A DNA stretch of 61,734 bases from Opitutia bacterium (GCA_947378845.1 CANCLQ010000004.1:1-61734); one strand, 5' to 3'; positions 25,977 through 35,446 are shown, counted from the first letter of the stretch. Notes: generated by a model not told the origin, from the letters alone. Program-made: numbers and translations.

Positions 25977-26831
25977 ATGAGCCTAACCGAACTCCAAATC
26001 TTTATCGCCTTCCATCCCGCCATTGCGGCTGTGTGCGCGGGTGCCATCGGTGCCTGTGTTGGAAGTTTTCTCAATGTCTGCATTCACCGCCTTCCTAAAG
26101 GACAGTCTATTATCTCTCCGCCCTCACATTGCGTTTGTGGGCAACCGATTCCTTTCACTTTAAACGTTCCTCTCATCGGGTGGCTCAGTCTAAACGGCAA
26201 AGCACGTTGCTGTGGTGCTAGCATCTCACCGCGTTACCCCGTCATCGAACTCCTCACTGGAATTCTTTTTGCACTCGCATTGTTGACGCTGACGCCGGTC
26301 AAAGCTGCTATCGCCTGCGTCTTCGTTTCGCTGCTAATTATTTTAGCGGGCTGCGATTTAAATGACATGCTCGTGCCTGACGCTCCCAACTTCGCGTTGG
26401 TCGGCACCGGACTCCTGCTTTCAATCATCGCTCCTTCGCTCCACGGCGAAACCCAATCGCACATCGAAATCATTAATCGCATTCAATCCGCCAAAGCCGC
26501 ACTCATCGGCATCGCCGTTGGGACGGCCCTCATCTGGTGGATCCGCACCATCGCCACCGCGATTCTTAAACAAGAAGCCATGGGGGAAGCTGATATTATT
26601 TTGTGTGCTGGAGTCGGCGCATTCAGCGGCTGGCAAGGTGCCCTATTCTGCCTTTTCGGGGGAGCGATTATCGGAGTGTTAATAAAATTACCCGCGGTCC
26701 TGGCTCTTTTTAAACAAAAAGAAGAACGTGAAAGTGTGCCATTTGTCCCCAGTATGGCGGCTGCGGCGACCCTTTGGTTCTTCTACGGACCGCAACTCAT
26801 TCAGGGGTGGCAGCTCTGGACCCAGGGCTAA
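25977..26831 (+). CDS. pilD: Type IV prepilin peptidase
   Basis: This polytopic membrane aspartic protease cleaves and N-methylates type IV prepilins or pseudopilins. The 284-aa product has GACVGSFLNVCIHRLPKGQSI, YPVIELLTGILFAL, the first active Asp in LAGCDLNDMLVPD and the second in GEADIILCAGVGAF (GxGD-like, here GEAD). The cytoplasmic cysteine loop is unusual. It reads HCVCGQPIP...ARCCGASIS, a CxC/CC pattern in place of the two CxxC pairs of PilD. It lies 6 bp after aroE. No pilin genes are in the window. Confidence 0.9.
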   Translation: MSLTELQIFIAFHPAIAAVCAGAIGACVGSFLNVCIHRLPKGQSIISPPSHCVCGQPIPFTLNVPLIGWLSLNGKARCCGASISPRYPVIELLTGILFALALLTLTPVKAAIACVFVSLLIILAGCDLNDMLVPDAPNFALVGTGLLLSIIAPSLHGETQSHIEIINRIQSAKAALIGIAVGTALIWWIRTIATAILKQEAMGEADIILCAGVGAFSGWQGALFCLFGGAIIGVLIKLPAVLALFKQKEERESVPFVPSMAAAATLWFFYGPQLIQGWQLWTQG

Positions 26832-26883
26832 TGTTTCTGACTTGTCAGCCCGTCCCAATTTACCCCAAATAAACCTTACCCCA

Positions 26884-27147
26884 ATGAAGCATCTCGCTCT
26901 AATCACTCTCCTCGCCGCAACTGCCCTCGTTGGCTGCAGCAGCTACGATACGCCTACCCACAATGGTAACGTATCGCTTGAGCCCGCCCACAACTTCCTC
27001 GGCATCATCAAGGTCGAACCCGGCTCCTACGCCGAAGTCAACAAGGCCACTGTTCACCTTAGCACAAACGACTTCGTTTCCCGCCGTGCGAATTCCGGTG
27101 ACCGCATTACCCTCCTCTGGGGTGCCATCACTCTGACCGACTACTAA
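26884..27147 (+). CDS. Small lipoprotein
   Basis: The 87-aa product has a type II signal peptide, MKHLALITLLAATALVGC, with the lipobox LVGC and Cys18. The mature part is about 70 residues, hydrophilic, and ends in ITLLWGAITLTDY; no domain is recognised. ATG 26884 was chosen because an in-frame upstream extension lacks a signal peptide. A terminator follows. Confidence 0.8.
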   Translation: MKHLALITLLAATALVGCSSYDTPTHNGNVSLEPAHNFLGIIKVEPGSYAEVNKATVHLSTNDFVSRRANSGDRITLLWGAITLTDY

Positions 27148-27168
27148 AAGTTCAACAAGTGTCCTTGC

Positions 27169-27193
27169 AGAAGCCCCGAAATCGGGGCTTCTT
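27169..27193 (+). terminator. Intrinsic terminator after the lipoprotein gene
   Basis: AGAAGCCCC pairs with GGGGCTTCT around GAAATC (27169-27192), followed by the weak T-rich TCATTTAT. Confidence 0.75.
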
Positions 27194-27207
27194 CATTTAT
27201 AGGCAAA

Positions 27208-28875
27208 ATGAACGACTCTGGCTGCAATGTCGCACGACACCTCCGCATCGCGGCACAAACTACGCCGTATGCTTTCGCGACACTGACTCCATTATCCATT
27301 AGTCACGAGGTACGAGTCGTCCACCAACACCGTTCATTCAAAATTCTCGATCAAGAGAGCGATGCGGCCGCACGAATTTTCTACGCCCACGGAATTCATA
27401 AGGGCACCCGCACACTACTCGCCGTAAAGCCAGGCCACGATTTGATCGTGTGCATGTTCGCCCTATTAAAATTAGGCGCCGTTCCAATCGCTATCGATCC
27501 TGGCATGGGTTGGTCGAAAGCACTCAACTGCATTCAACACACACAGCCGACTGCCTTAGTTGCGATGCGACCAGTCGCTCTACTGAGTCGCCTCCCCTTC
27601 AAAGCATTTAAAAGTTTTTCGCAACGCGTCTCCGTCGGCGGCAGCAACTGGCGTAAATTATTATCGGACTGCACTTCTGCGACACCGCTCCCAATCATCG
27701 CGGCGAACGCAGATACCGAAGCGGCGATTCTTTTTACTTCGGGATCAACCGGTGCACCCAAAGGAGTGAATTACACGCACGGGATGTTTGATGCCCAAAT
27801 CAAACTCATCCGTCAGACTTTTAAAATTCAACCAGGAGAAGTCGATATGGCGATGCTCCCGATCTTCGCCTTATTTAATCCTGCACTGGGTATGACTACC
27901 GTCACGCCTACGCTGGATCCATCACGCCCTGCACAAGCCGACCCCGCTCCCATCGTGGCGGCCATACGCGACGAAAAAGTCACCAATTCCTTCGGATCCC
28001 CCGCCATTTGGGGCCGTATCGCCCAGTACTGCATTAATGAAAATATAAAACTGCCCAGCCTCCAACGTCTGCTCATCGCAGGTGCGCCTGTACCCAATGG
28101 ACTGCTTGAAGATCTCCGCAGTATCGCACCGAATTGCGAGATTCATACTCCTTACGGTGCTACCGAATGTCTTCCTGCGACAACAATTGAGTCGACCGAA
28201 ATTCTCCGCGAAACTGCAGCTGCGACATTAATCGGGCAAGGCACTTGTGTGGGTCGCCCAGTGAGTGGCGTACAAATTAAAATCATCCAAGAAGTGAGTG
28301 GAACCATTCCGAATCTCTCTGACGCCGTGGAATGTTCTAATAATTCCGTCGGCGAAATCATCGTTACTGGACCCAGCGTCACCCACTCCTACGATCAACT
28401 TCCACTCGCCACTGCTCGCGCTAAAATTCACGAAGGCGAAAAAATCTGGCACCGCATGGGCGACCTTGGTCGCATAGATTCCGCAGGTCGACTCTGGTTC
28501 CATGGTCGCTGCGTTGAAAAAGTTCAAACTGCTCACGGCATTCTCACCACTGAATCCATCGAACCCGCTTTTCGAAATCATGAAGATGTGAATCGTTGTG
28601 CACTCATCGGTATCGGCTCAGCCCCCAAACAAATTCCAGTCTTAGTGGTCGAACCCAAACCTGAGTCCTTCCCTAGCAATCATGGTGAACGCGATACATT
28701 TATTAAAAACCTTCGCATCCATGCCCGACACAATGCGCTGACCCATCAGATCCAGCACATCGTCTTCCAAGAAAGCCTTCCCGTTGATGTTCGGCATAAT
28801 GCCAAAATCCATCGCCTGCAGCTAGCCGAGGAGTGGACTCGAAGATTAACCCCTAGATTCAGCCTAAAACTGTGA
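27208..28875 (+). CDS. oleC: OleC-like AMP-dependent ligase (beta-lactone synthetase type)
   Basis: The 555-aa product is an ANL-superfamily ligase with the phosphate loop LFTSGSTGAPKGVNYTHGMF, the adenine-binding YGATECLP and the hinge GDLGRIDSAGRLWFHGR. The tail of the loop (VNYTHGMFDAQ) and its tight link to an OleD-like reductase match OleC, which turns a beta-hydroxy acid into a beta-lactone in long-chain olefin synthesis, rather than a generic acyl-CoA synthetase. Its stop overlaps the next gene in GTGA. OleA and OleB are not in the window. Identity to OleC is strong by context and moderate by sequence. Confidence 0.8.
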   Translation: MNDSGCNVARHLRIAAQTTPYAFATLTPLSISHEVRVVHQHRSFKILDQESDAAARIFYAHGIHKGTRTLLAVKPGHDLIVCMFALLKLGAVPIAIDPGMGWSKALNCIQHTQPTALVAMRPVALLSRLPFKAFKSFSQRVSVGGSNWRKLLSDCTSATPLPIIAANADTEAAILFTSGSTGAPKGVNYTHGMFDAQIKLIRQTFKIQPGEVDMAMLPIFALFNPALGMTTVTPTLDPSRPAQADPAPIVAAIRDEKVTNSFGSPAIWGRIAQYCINENIKLPSLQRLLIAGAPVPNGLLEDLRSIAPNCEIHTPYGATECLPATTIESTEILRETAAATLIGQGTCVGRPVSGVQIKIIQEVSGTIPNLSDAVECSNNSVGEIIVTGPSVTHSYDQLPLATARAKIHEGEKIWHRMGDLGRIDSAGRLWFHGRCVEKVQTAHGILTTESIEPAFRNHEDVNRCALIGIGSAPKQIPVLVVEPKPESFPSNHGERDTFIKNLRIHARHNALTHQIQHIVFQESLPVDVRHNAKIHRLQLAEEWTRRLTPRFSLKL

Positions 28876-29870
28876 ACACCCCTCTCGTCTTAGTCACCGG
28901 TGGTGCAGGTTTTCTTGGACGAGCCATCGTGGACCGCTGCCAACAACGCGGTTATAAAGTGCGTATCGTCGGCCGCAGTAGCCGACCTGAAAATCTTTCG
29001 TCCAGTATCGAATACCTTCAAGGTGACCTCGCCAAAATCGAAATCGCTCAGGCCGCCGTCAAAGATTGCGATTACGTTTTTCACGTCGCCGCCAAAGCGG
29101 GCATCTGGGGTCGATGGGATGATTACGTCGCCGCTAACATCACTGCGACGCATCACTTAGTCGAAGCCGCAAAGCTAAGCGGCGTGCGTGCCTTCGTGCA
29201 CACCAGCACACCGAGCGTGGTCTTTAGCGGTGAATCTTTTAACGGTGCCAACGAATCACTTCCCTACGGACATAATTGGCTGTGCGCTTACGCCGAAACC
29301 AAAGCTGAAGCTGAAAAAATTGCGCTGAAAGCATCGACATCTGAAATGCCAATCTGTGCTCTACGTCCGCACCTCATCTGGGGCCCTGGCGACAATCACC
29401 TCTTTCCGCGCATTCTTGCTCGTGCTCGTGCGGGCAAACTTCGCATCGTCGGCGATGGCGAAAATCAGGTCGACGTCACACACGTCGACACCGCTGCGAA
29501 CGCCCACCTCAACGCCCTCGACGCTCTTCTCGCCGGACATGCCCACGGTAAAGCCTACTTCATCTCGCAAGGTCAGCCCGTAAAGCTTTGGGAATTTATT
29601 AATCGCTTACTCATCGGTGCAGGCCTGCCAGCAGTCACGAAAAAGATTAGCCTAAAGAAAGCCTACACGATCGGCACAATTCTGGAAGCAGCGTGGACAC
29701 TCCTGCCATTACGCGGCGAACCACCGATGACTCGTTTCGTCGCTGTAGAATTAGCTAAAAGTCACACCTTCGATACTACAGCAGCAAAGCGAGACCTCGG
29801 ACTGCAACCCGCACACGAAACCTGGGCAGCACTCGACGAGCTAGCGGCAACCTTTCGCCCAAAGAAATAA
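28872..29870 (+). CDS. oleD: OleD-like NAD(P)-dependent 2-alkyl-3-oxoalkanoate reductase
   Basis: The 332-aa extended SDR has the N-terminal TGGAGFLGRAIVD, HVAAKAGIWGRWDDYVAAN, FVHTSTPSVVFSG, and the catalytic YxxxK in YAETKAEAEK. This matches 3-beta-HSD/OleD family members, which reduce a 2-alkyl-3-keto acid before OleC. Together with the preceding gene it is the oleC-oleD pair, with a GTG start at 28872 overlapping the oleC stop. Confidence 0.82.
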   Translation: MNTPLVLVTGGAGFLGRAIVDRCQQRGYKVRIVGRSSRPENLSSSIEYLQGDLAKIEIAQAAVKDCDYVFHVAAKAGIWGRWDDYVAANITATHHLVEAAKLSGVRAFVHTSTPSVVFSGESFNGANESLPYGHNWLCAYAETKAEAEKIALKASTSEMPICALRPHLIWGPGDNHLFPRILARARAGKLRIVGDGENQVDVTHVDTAANAHLNALDALLAGHAHGKAYFISQGQPVKLWEFINRLLIGAGLPAVTKKISLKKAYTIGTILEAAWTLLPLRGEPPMTRFVAVELAKSHTFDTTAAKRDLGLQPAHETWAALDELAATFRPKK

Positions 29871-29913
29871 GGGCTACGCTTGCACCCCCACCTTTTCCCG
29901 TCACTCCTTGCGT

Positions 29914-30357
29914 ATGCCCTCCGACGGACTGCAGCCCAACAAATCCTTCATCGTTACGATGAAGACATGGTTTGATCAAACCGACGGACTTGGGATTTTG
30001 CATCACTCGCATTACGTACTGATGATGGAGCGAGCACAAAAAGTATTCTTCGTGGCTACAATGGGTAAAGACACACTCGACCCTGCTGTCGCTCCTGATG
30101 TCTACGTCGTAGTGCGCGATCTCTCACTACAATATATGATGCCCATTCGCCCTGAATGCGAAGTGCGACTCGTCTTGAGCGTGAAGAAAGTTCGCGCCGC
30201 AGGGCTCACTGTTGATTTCGAGTTCCGCAGCACCGACGATAAAGTTCTTTACGCTAAAGCATCGCGGACGGTTTGTCGCATGGATGGAGTAAGCCATCAG
30301 CCAGCAGCATGGTCAGATGAGTTTCGTGCCAAACACGAAGCGCTGCTGCGCAACTAG
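29914..30357 (+). CDS. Hotdog-fold acyl-CoA thioesterase (4HBT family)
   Basis: The 147-aa product has the hotdog motif KTWFDQTDGLGILHHSHYVLMMERAQ, with the Asp of the family's active site, and the strand pattern LSLQYMMPIRPECEVRL. It hydrolyses an acyl-CoA or acyl-ACP thioester; chain length is unknown. It starts 43 bp after oleD and may serve the same lipid pathway. ATG 29914 was chosen over TTG 29908. Its stop overlaps the convergent nth stop by 4 bp. Confidence 0.85.
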   Translation: MPSDGLQPNKSFIVTMKTWFDQTDGLGILHHSHYVLMMERAQKVFFVATMGKDTLDPAVAPDVYVVVRDLSLQYMMPIRPECEVRLVLSVKKVRAAGLTVDFEFRSTDDKVLYAKASRTVCRMDGVSHQPAAWSDEFRAKHEALLRN

Positions 30358-30977
30358 CGCGTAGTTAATTCGGAGCAGATTCCACAGGTTTTTCCATTGC
30401 ACCCTCGGGCCGTGCAATGTTCACGCCCGTAGAAAATAATCCTTAGGTGTAATTGATTCCAACTCGACTCAGGAAAAACTTTCTTGAGGTCACGTTCCAC
30501 TTGTTCGACCGATTTCCCGACACTGAGTTTCCAACGTTTGGCGAGGCGATGAATATGCGTGTCCACAGGAAACGCTGGCACCCCGAAAGCCTGCGCCATC
30601 ACCACCGACGCAGTTTTATGTCCCACGCCAGGCAATTCCTCTAACGCTTCAAAACTCCCGGGCACTTTGCCTGCATGCTTCTCCATCAACATTTTCCCTA
30701 AGCCCACTAAAGCTTTAGATTTCTGCGGCGCTAAACCCAACTGACGAATCAGTTCCAGCACTCGCGACTCTTTCATCGCCGCCATTTTCTGCGACGTACC
30801 TGCTTCGGCAAATAATGCAGGGGTGATTTCATTTACTTTTTTATCCGTACACTGCGCCGAAAGCACCACCGCGACCAAAAGCGTAAACGCATCCACGTGG
30901 TCCAAGGGGATCGGGGTCTGTGGATAGAGTTTCGCCAGCCGCTTGGCCACTAGGTCAGCTCGCTCTTGGCGGGTCAT
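30354..30977 (-). CDS. nth: Endonuclease III (base excision repair glycosylase/AP lyase)
   Basis: Nth removes oxidised pyrimidines and nicks the abasic site. The 207-aa product carries the helix-hairpin-helix LPGVGHKTASVVMAQAFG with the catalytic Lys and VDTHIHRLAKRW with the catalytic Asp. The C-terminal iron-sulfur region has cysteines at 188, 193, 198 and 201, that is C-X4-C-X4-C-X2-C instead of the canonical C-X6-C-X2-C-X5-C. The number of cysteines is right but the spacing differs. Confidence 0.93.
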   Translation of the reverse strand: MTRQERADLVAKRLAKLYPQTPIPLDHVDAFTLLVAVVLSAQCTDKKVNEITPALFAEAGTSQKMAAMKESRVLELIRQLGLAPQKSKALVGLGKMLMEKHAGKVPGSFEALEELPGVGHKTASVVMAQAFGVPAFPVDTHIHRLAKRWKLSVGKSVEQVERDLKKVFPESSWNQLHLRIIFYGREHCTARGCNGKTCGICSELTTR

Positions 30978-30998
30978 AGAAACCGATAAATAGGGCCT

Positions 30999-31066
30999 GT
31001 GTGAATAACTTCCAGCACGTTATCATTAGGCCAGATTTATCAGGCATTCGGTCCTAATAATCACAC
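30999..31066 (+). promoter_or_regulatory. Structured leader upstream of gcvP
   Basis: An inner stem ATTAGGCC/GGTCCTAAT (31025-31058, one bulge) is enclosed by GTGTGA/TCACAC (30999-31004 and 31061-31066). It lies between nth and gcvP, 76 nt before gcvP. It is not a recognisable glycine riboswitch and could be a dyad operator for the divergent pair. Confidence 0.3.
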
Positions 31067-31141
31067 CTGCTTTCTCTAATACCCCCATCGTTTATTCGTG
31101 CAATATTGCGATGCCTTTAATTGGTTTAGATATTCATTTAT

Positions 31142-34126
31142 ATGGTCCAACTTCCCTTTGATCCTTCGAAAATAAATCGTGAATTGGCCCGTCACTATAT
31201 CCCCGCGACCGAGGGTGATATCCAAGCGATGTTCAAGGCCATCGGATCTCAAAAGTTTACGGAGATGTATAGTCACATCTCCGATGATGTGAAATTTAAA
31301 GGCCCGCTCAATTTACCAGAAGAGCTGGAATACCAAGCACTCGCCGACCGCATGGCGGCATTAGCTCAAAAAAATCAGGTTAAGACTTCGTTCTTAGGTG
31401 ACGGACTTCAAGTCTACCAAACTCACGAGATAGTCGGACACGTTTGCTCAATCCGAAACCTCACGACGTCTTACACGCCTTACCAACCCGAGCGCTCGCA
31501 AGGCACACTTATCACGCACTGGATTTATCAATCTACACTCGCCCAACTCACGGGCTTCGAAGCGGTCAACTCCTCACTCTACGATCGCTCCAGCGCACTC
31601 TTCGAAGCTGCCGTCTGCGCCGTCCGCATGTCCGAAGTCGACGCCGACACCATCGTCGTCGCAGCTAATCTCTTCCCAGGAGACATCGAAGTACTCAAGA
31701 CTCACTGCGAAAGCACTTCCGTTAAACTTGTATTCATCAAACCCGAAGAAGAAACCGGACGACTCAGCGGCAAGGCCATCGAATCAACTGTCGCAGCTCA
31801 CGCTGGCAAAGTCGCGGGCGTTATCTTCCCGCAAATTAATAATCTCGGTCTAATCGAAAACGTCGATGAACTCACGGACGCTTGTGCCGCAAGCAAAGTA
31901 CGCTCCATTGCCGTTATCGACCCAATGCTCCTCGCAACGGGTGGATTAAAAGCACCCGCAAATTACGGAAGCAAAGGTGCGGATATTATTATCGGGGAAG
32001 GACAGCACCTTGCCATCGGTGCGAACTTTGGTGGACCTGGACTCGGCATCTTCGCCGTTCGTCACAACGCCGAACGCAAAAATGAAGTGCGTGAAACGCC
32101 CGGACGATTTGTTGGCAAAGCCAAAGATAACGCCGGTCGCGATTGCATCGTGATGGTTATGTCCACGCGCGAACAACACATCCGCAAAGACAAGGCGACG
32201 TCGAACATCTGCTCCAATCAAGCCTTCATCGCCACTATCGCTGGCGCTGCAATTCTCGCTCGCGGCGAAAAAGGCATGTCTGAAAGTTGCACGAAAGGAC
32301 ATGACCTAGCCCACCAAACCGCTGCCCGCCTTGGCGGTATTGCAGGCCTAAAGATTTGTTATGCCAAACAAGCATTCTGGAATGAGTTCAGCTTAATGCT
32401 ACCCGAACCCGCAGCTGCCGTCATCGCCAAGGGCCGCGCCGCTAATTTGCACGTCGGTGTCGACATCACTGGCCGCACGCCTTGCGGTTGTTCCTTACTT
32501 AAAATTTCTTTCAGCGATCTACAATCCGCAGCAGACGCCGATAAGCTCGTCGCGTTCTTCGAAGGGCTCTACGGCAAATCAAGTAAGTCAGCCGAATTAG
32601 CTGCGGTTCCTGTAGCATTAAAACGCAGCACAGCTGTTGGCCTACCTTCATTCGCACTCAGCGAATTAAAAGCATATTACTCCAAACTCGGTGAACTCAA
32701 TGTGTCGCCTGACACGGGATGCTTCCCTCTCGGTTCGTGTACAATGAAGTACAACCCGCACATCAACGATTGGGCCGCAGGACTTCCTGGCTTCACAGGC
32801 CTTCACCCTCAGGCTCCACACGAAGATGCACAAGGTTCACTCGAACTGCTCTGGCAAATCCAACAATGGCTCCAAGCCATCACCGGCCTGCCTGGCTTAA
32901 CGACTCAACCCGTCGCCGGCGCTCAAGGCGAATTGGTCGGATTAAAACTCTTCCAAGCCTATCACCATCACCACGGCCAAGATCAGCGTGATATTATTCT
33001 TATTCCATCAAGCGCACACGGCACAAACTTCGCCACCGCGACGACCGCTGGCTACGTGAATAAAAATCGTGCCGACGGCGCACCTTCTGGAATCGTTATT
33101 CTTAAATCCGCACCTGACGGACGCGTGGATCAAAACGATTTCGATGCGAAGATTGCTGAGTTCGGACCGCGCATCGCTGGTATGATGGTAACTAACCCAA
33201 ATACTTCAGGCGTTTTTGAAACCGAATTCAAACGCATGGCCGATGCGATTCACAAAGTCGGCGGACTCGTCTACATGGACGGCGCAAATATGAACGCCAT
33301 CGCTGGCTGGATTAACCTCAGTGCCCTCGGCGTGGATGCGGTGCATAATAATTTACACAAAACTTGGACCGTTCCTCATGGTGGAGGCGGACCTGGCGAC
33401 GGCATCGTAGGTGTTTCTGAAAAACTCAAAGACTTCCTTCCTGGATATCAGATCGAAAAACAAGGAGATCGTTACGTAGCCGTTAAACCCAAACACAGCA
33501 TTGGCTCGTTCCACCGTCACTGGGGAAATTTTGCCCACAAGGTGCGTGTCTACACTTACCTCCAACGTCTCGGCCGCGAAGGCGTCCAACGCATGTCCGC
33601 GATGTCTGTCCTCGCCAGTCGCTACCTCTTCTCCCAACTGGATCGCCACTTCCCTTCGCTGCCCGTTGCTGCCAAAGGCGTACCACGCATGCATGAGTTC
33701 ATTCTCACGCTCAACGAAGAAGACTTTAAGCGTATCGAAGCCGCAGGTATTCCGCGCGCAAACATCATCGGTCGCGTGGGTAAACTCTTCCTCGATTTCG
33801 GATTCCACGCTCCAACCGTAGCCTTCCCTGAAGTCTTCGGTCTCATGATTGAGCCTACCGAGTCTTACACGAAAGATGAACTCGATCGTTTCGCCGAAGC
33901 GGTCATCGCCATCGGCGAACTCATTCGCAGCCGACCCGAAGTACTTAAATCCGCCCCACGCTTCACGCCGGTTGATCGCGTCGACGAAGTCGCCGCGAAC
34001 CGCGGACTCATACTCAGCGAACACCTCACCGCCTTGCCGCTCATCAATCCGAACCGTCTTTCACCCGTGTTGCTCAATAGCCTACCTGTGAAAGAAATTC
34101 AGAGCCGCATTCTCGCGACGCTCTAA
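31142..34126 (+). CDS. gcvP: Glycine dehydrogenase (decarboxylating), single-chain P-protein
   Basis: The 994-aa product is the PLP-dependent P-protein of the glycine cleavage system, which decarboxylates glycine and loads the aminomethyl group on the lipoyl H-protein. The P1 half (about residues 1-470, GPLNLPEELEYQALADRM, SLYDRSSALFEAAVCA) and the P2 half (about 500-994, PLGSCTMKYNP) are fused. The PLP lysine is in NNLHKTWTVPHGGGGPGDG (K740). Other groups split it into gcvPA and gcvPB. gcvT and gcvH are not in the window. Its stop overlaps the convergent MFS gene by 4 bp. Confidence 0.96.
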   Translation: MVQLPFDPSKINRELARHYIPATEGDIQAMFKAIGSQKFTEMYSHISDDVKFKGPLNLPEELEYQALADRMAALAQKNQVKTSFLGDGLQVYQTHEIVGHVCSIRNLTTSYTPYQPERSQGTLITHWIYQSTLAQLTGFEAVNSSLYDRSSALFEAAVCAVRMSEVDADTIVVAANLFPGDIEVLKTHCESTSVKLVFIKPEEETGRLSGKAIESTVAAHAGKVAGVIFPQINNLGLIENVDELTDACAASKVRSIAVIDPMLLATGGLKAPANYGSKGADIIIGEGQHLAIGANFGGPGLGIFAVRHNAERKNEVRETPGRFVGKAKDNAGRDCIVMVMSTREQHIRKDKATSNICSNQAFIATIAGAAILARGEKGMSESCTKGHDLAHQTAARLGGIAGLKICYAKQAFWNEFSLMLPEPAAAVIAKGRAANLHVGVDITGRTPCGCSLLKISFSDLQSAADADKLVAFFEGLYGKSSKSAELAAVPVALKRSTAVGLPSFALSELKAYYSKLGELNVSPDTGCFPLGSCTMKYNPHINDWAAGLPGFTGLHPQAPHEDAQGSLELLWQIQQWLQAITGLPGLTTQPVAGAQGELVGLKLFQAYHHHHGQDQRDIILIPSSAHGTNFATATTAGYVNKNRADGAPSGIVILKSAPDGRVDQNDFDAKIAEFGPRIAGMMVTNPNTSGVFETEFKRMADAIHKVGGLVYMDGANMNAIAGWINLSALGVDAVHNNLHKTWTVPHGGGGPGDGIVGVSEKLKDFLPGYQIEKQGDRYVAVKPKHSIGSFHRHWGNFAHKVRVYTYLQRLGREGVQRMSAMSVLASRYLFSQLDRHFPSLPVAAKGVPRMHEFILTLNEEDFKRIEAAGIPRANIIGRVGKLFLDFGFHAPTVAFPEVFGLMIEPTESYTKDELDRFAEAVIAIGELIRSRPEVLKSAPRFTPVDRVDEVAANRGLILSEHLTALPLINPNRLSPVLLNSLPVKEIQSRILATL

Positions 34127-35421
34127 CGTTTCGCTGCGCGGTCGGCTTTTAATAAAAAATATAAGCCGAAAATAAAGAGTAAGGCGAAGGAGGCAAAGCC
34201 CGCCCGTTCGGCGGCGGTCGCATCCGTTGATGATACAAAGAACACGCCTGCAATGGCTCCGAGCACTGGACCCAGAAATGCGGCAAACTTGCCCATCATG
34301 CTGTAAAAGCCGAAGTAAACGACTTCTTCGCCCGCCGGCACAAGCTCCGCAAAATACGAACGGCTCAGTGCCTGCACGCCGCCCTGAATCATACCGACTC
34401 CTGCGGCAATCAACCACACCGACGGAAAACTGTAGCCTGCAACGCTCAACATGCCTGGGCGAATCTGCGAACCAAAAATCGTGAGGAGAACATAGGCAAC
34501 GAGCGCGGCTGCAATCATGCGCACCGCTCCCACTCGATGGGCGAGCCAACCAAAAGCCAAAGCCGCAGGAATACCAATCACCTGCACCACTAAGAAGGCT
34601 TTGATCAAATCATTTGATGAAAAACCGAGGACGGCACCGAAGTGCGCTGCGGAAGTTTTCACCGCGTGCACGCCGTCTATATAGAGAATATAAGCAAACA
34701 GGAACCAACGCACCCTTGGCTCGGACCATAATTGGCGAGCCGTTGCGACTGTGCCCTGCCAAGCCACCGAAAGTGAAAAGGGTTCCGTGTCTTCGATTCG
34801 ATAATCCGTCTGACTCAACAGCGGCAGGGAAAATAAAATCCACCAGAGTCCGGCCGCTGGGTAGATCCAAGATAATGTGGGACCTGAAAATAAGCCCAAG
34901 GCTAAGCCAATTAGAATAACCACACCGGCAACAAAGCCACTGGCAAAGGCCATGCCACTCAATTGATGACGCTTCCCCGCTGGCGCGTAGTCCACAATCA
35001 TTGAATCATAGAACGTGCTGGCCGAAAAAAACGCGATACCACCGAAAGAATAGAGGGCTGCTGAAAATAACCAATGACCCTCGGGCACCCAGCCCAAGCC
35101 CATCGTGCAAAGTCCACCGAGCACGACCGACACACGCAGTGCCCGCAAACGAAACTTTCCTTTCATCGCGAGCTGACCCAAAAAAGGTGCCGCGAAGAAA
35201 ATTAAGAGACAGGGAACTGCTTGCGTTAACTTGAAAGCGATGGACTCAAATTGCGGACTAAGACCCCCACCCCAGTAGTGGTGAAACATCTGCGGCCAAA
35301 CCAAGGCTAAGACAACCAGCGCGAAAGAGGTATTGGCAAAATCGTAAAGCACCCAAGCCAGCGAGGAACGCCAATGATACTGCGGGGCATTTTTCACGCA
35401 CTTTAAACTGACCCGACACAC
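34123..35421 (-). CDS. MFS transporter, UMF1/Atg22-like
   Basis: The product has about 12 hydrophobic segments. The N-terminal SSLAWVLYDFANTSFALVVLALVW is the hallmark of the UMF1/Atg22-like branch of the major facilitator superfamily, often called vacuole-effluxer-like. The transported compound is unknown. The listed start is GTG 35421; a second GTG at 35397 (VKNAPQYHW) is equally possible and neither has a clear Shine-Dalgarno. Confidence 0.85.
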   Translation of the reverse strand: MCRVSLKCVKNAPQYHWRSSLAWVLYDFANTSFALVVLALVWPQMFHHYWGGGLSPQFESIAFKLTQAVPCLLIFFAAPFLGQLAMKGKFRLRALRVSVVLGGLCTMGLGWVPEGHWLFSAALYSFGGIAFFSASTFYDSMIVDYAPAGKRHQLSGMAFASGFVAGVVILIGLALGLFSGPTLSWIYPAAGLWWILFSLPLLSQTDYRIEDTEPFSLSVAWQGTVATARQLWSEPRVRWFLFAYILYIDGVHAVKTSAAHFGAVLGFSSNDLIKAFLVVQVIGIPAALAFGWLAHRVGAVRMIAAALVAYVLLTIFGSQIRPGMLSVAGYSFPSVWLIAAGVGMIQGGVQALSRSYFAELVPAGEEVVYFGFYSMMGKFAAFLGPVLGAIAGVFFVSSTDATAAERAGFASFALLFIFGLYFLLKADRAAKR

Positions 35422-35446
35422 CCAATCGGCAACTCGGAATTAAACC

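Noticed and set aside
30978..31141. Glycine riboswitch before gcvP
   Set aside because: The tandem aptamer core motifs are not visible, and the stems present are differently arranged.
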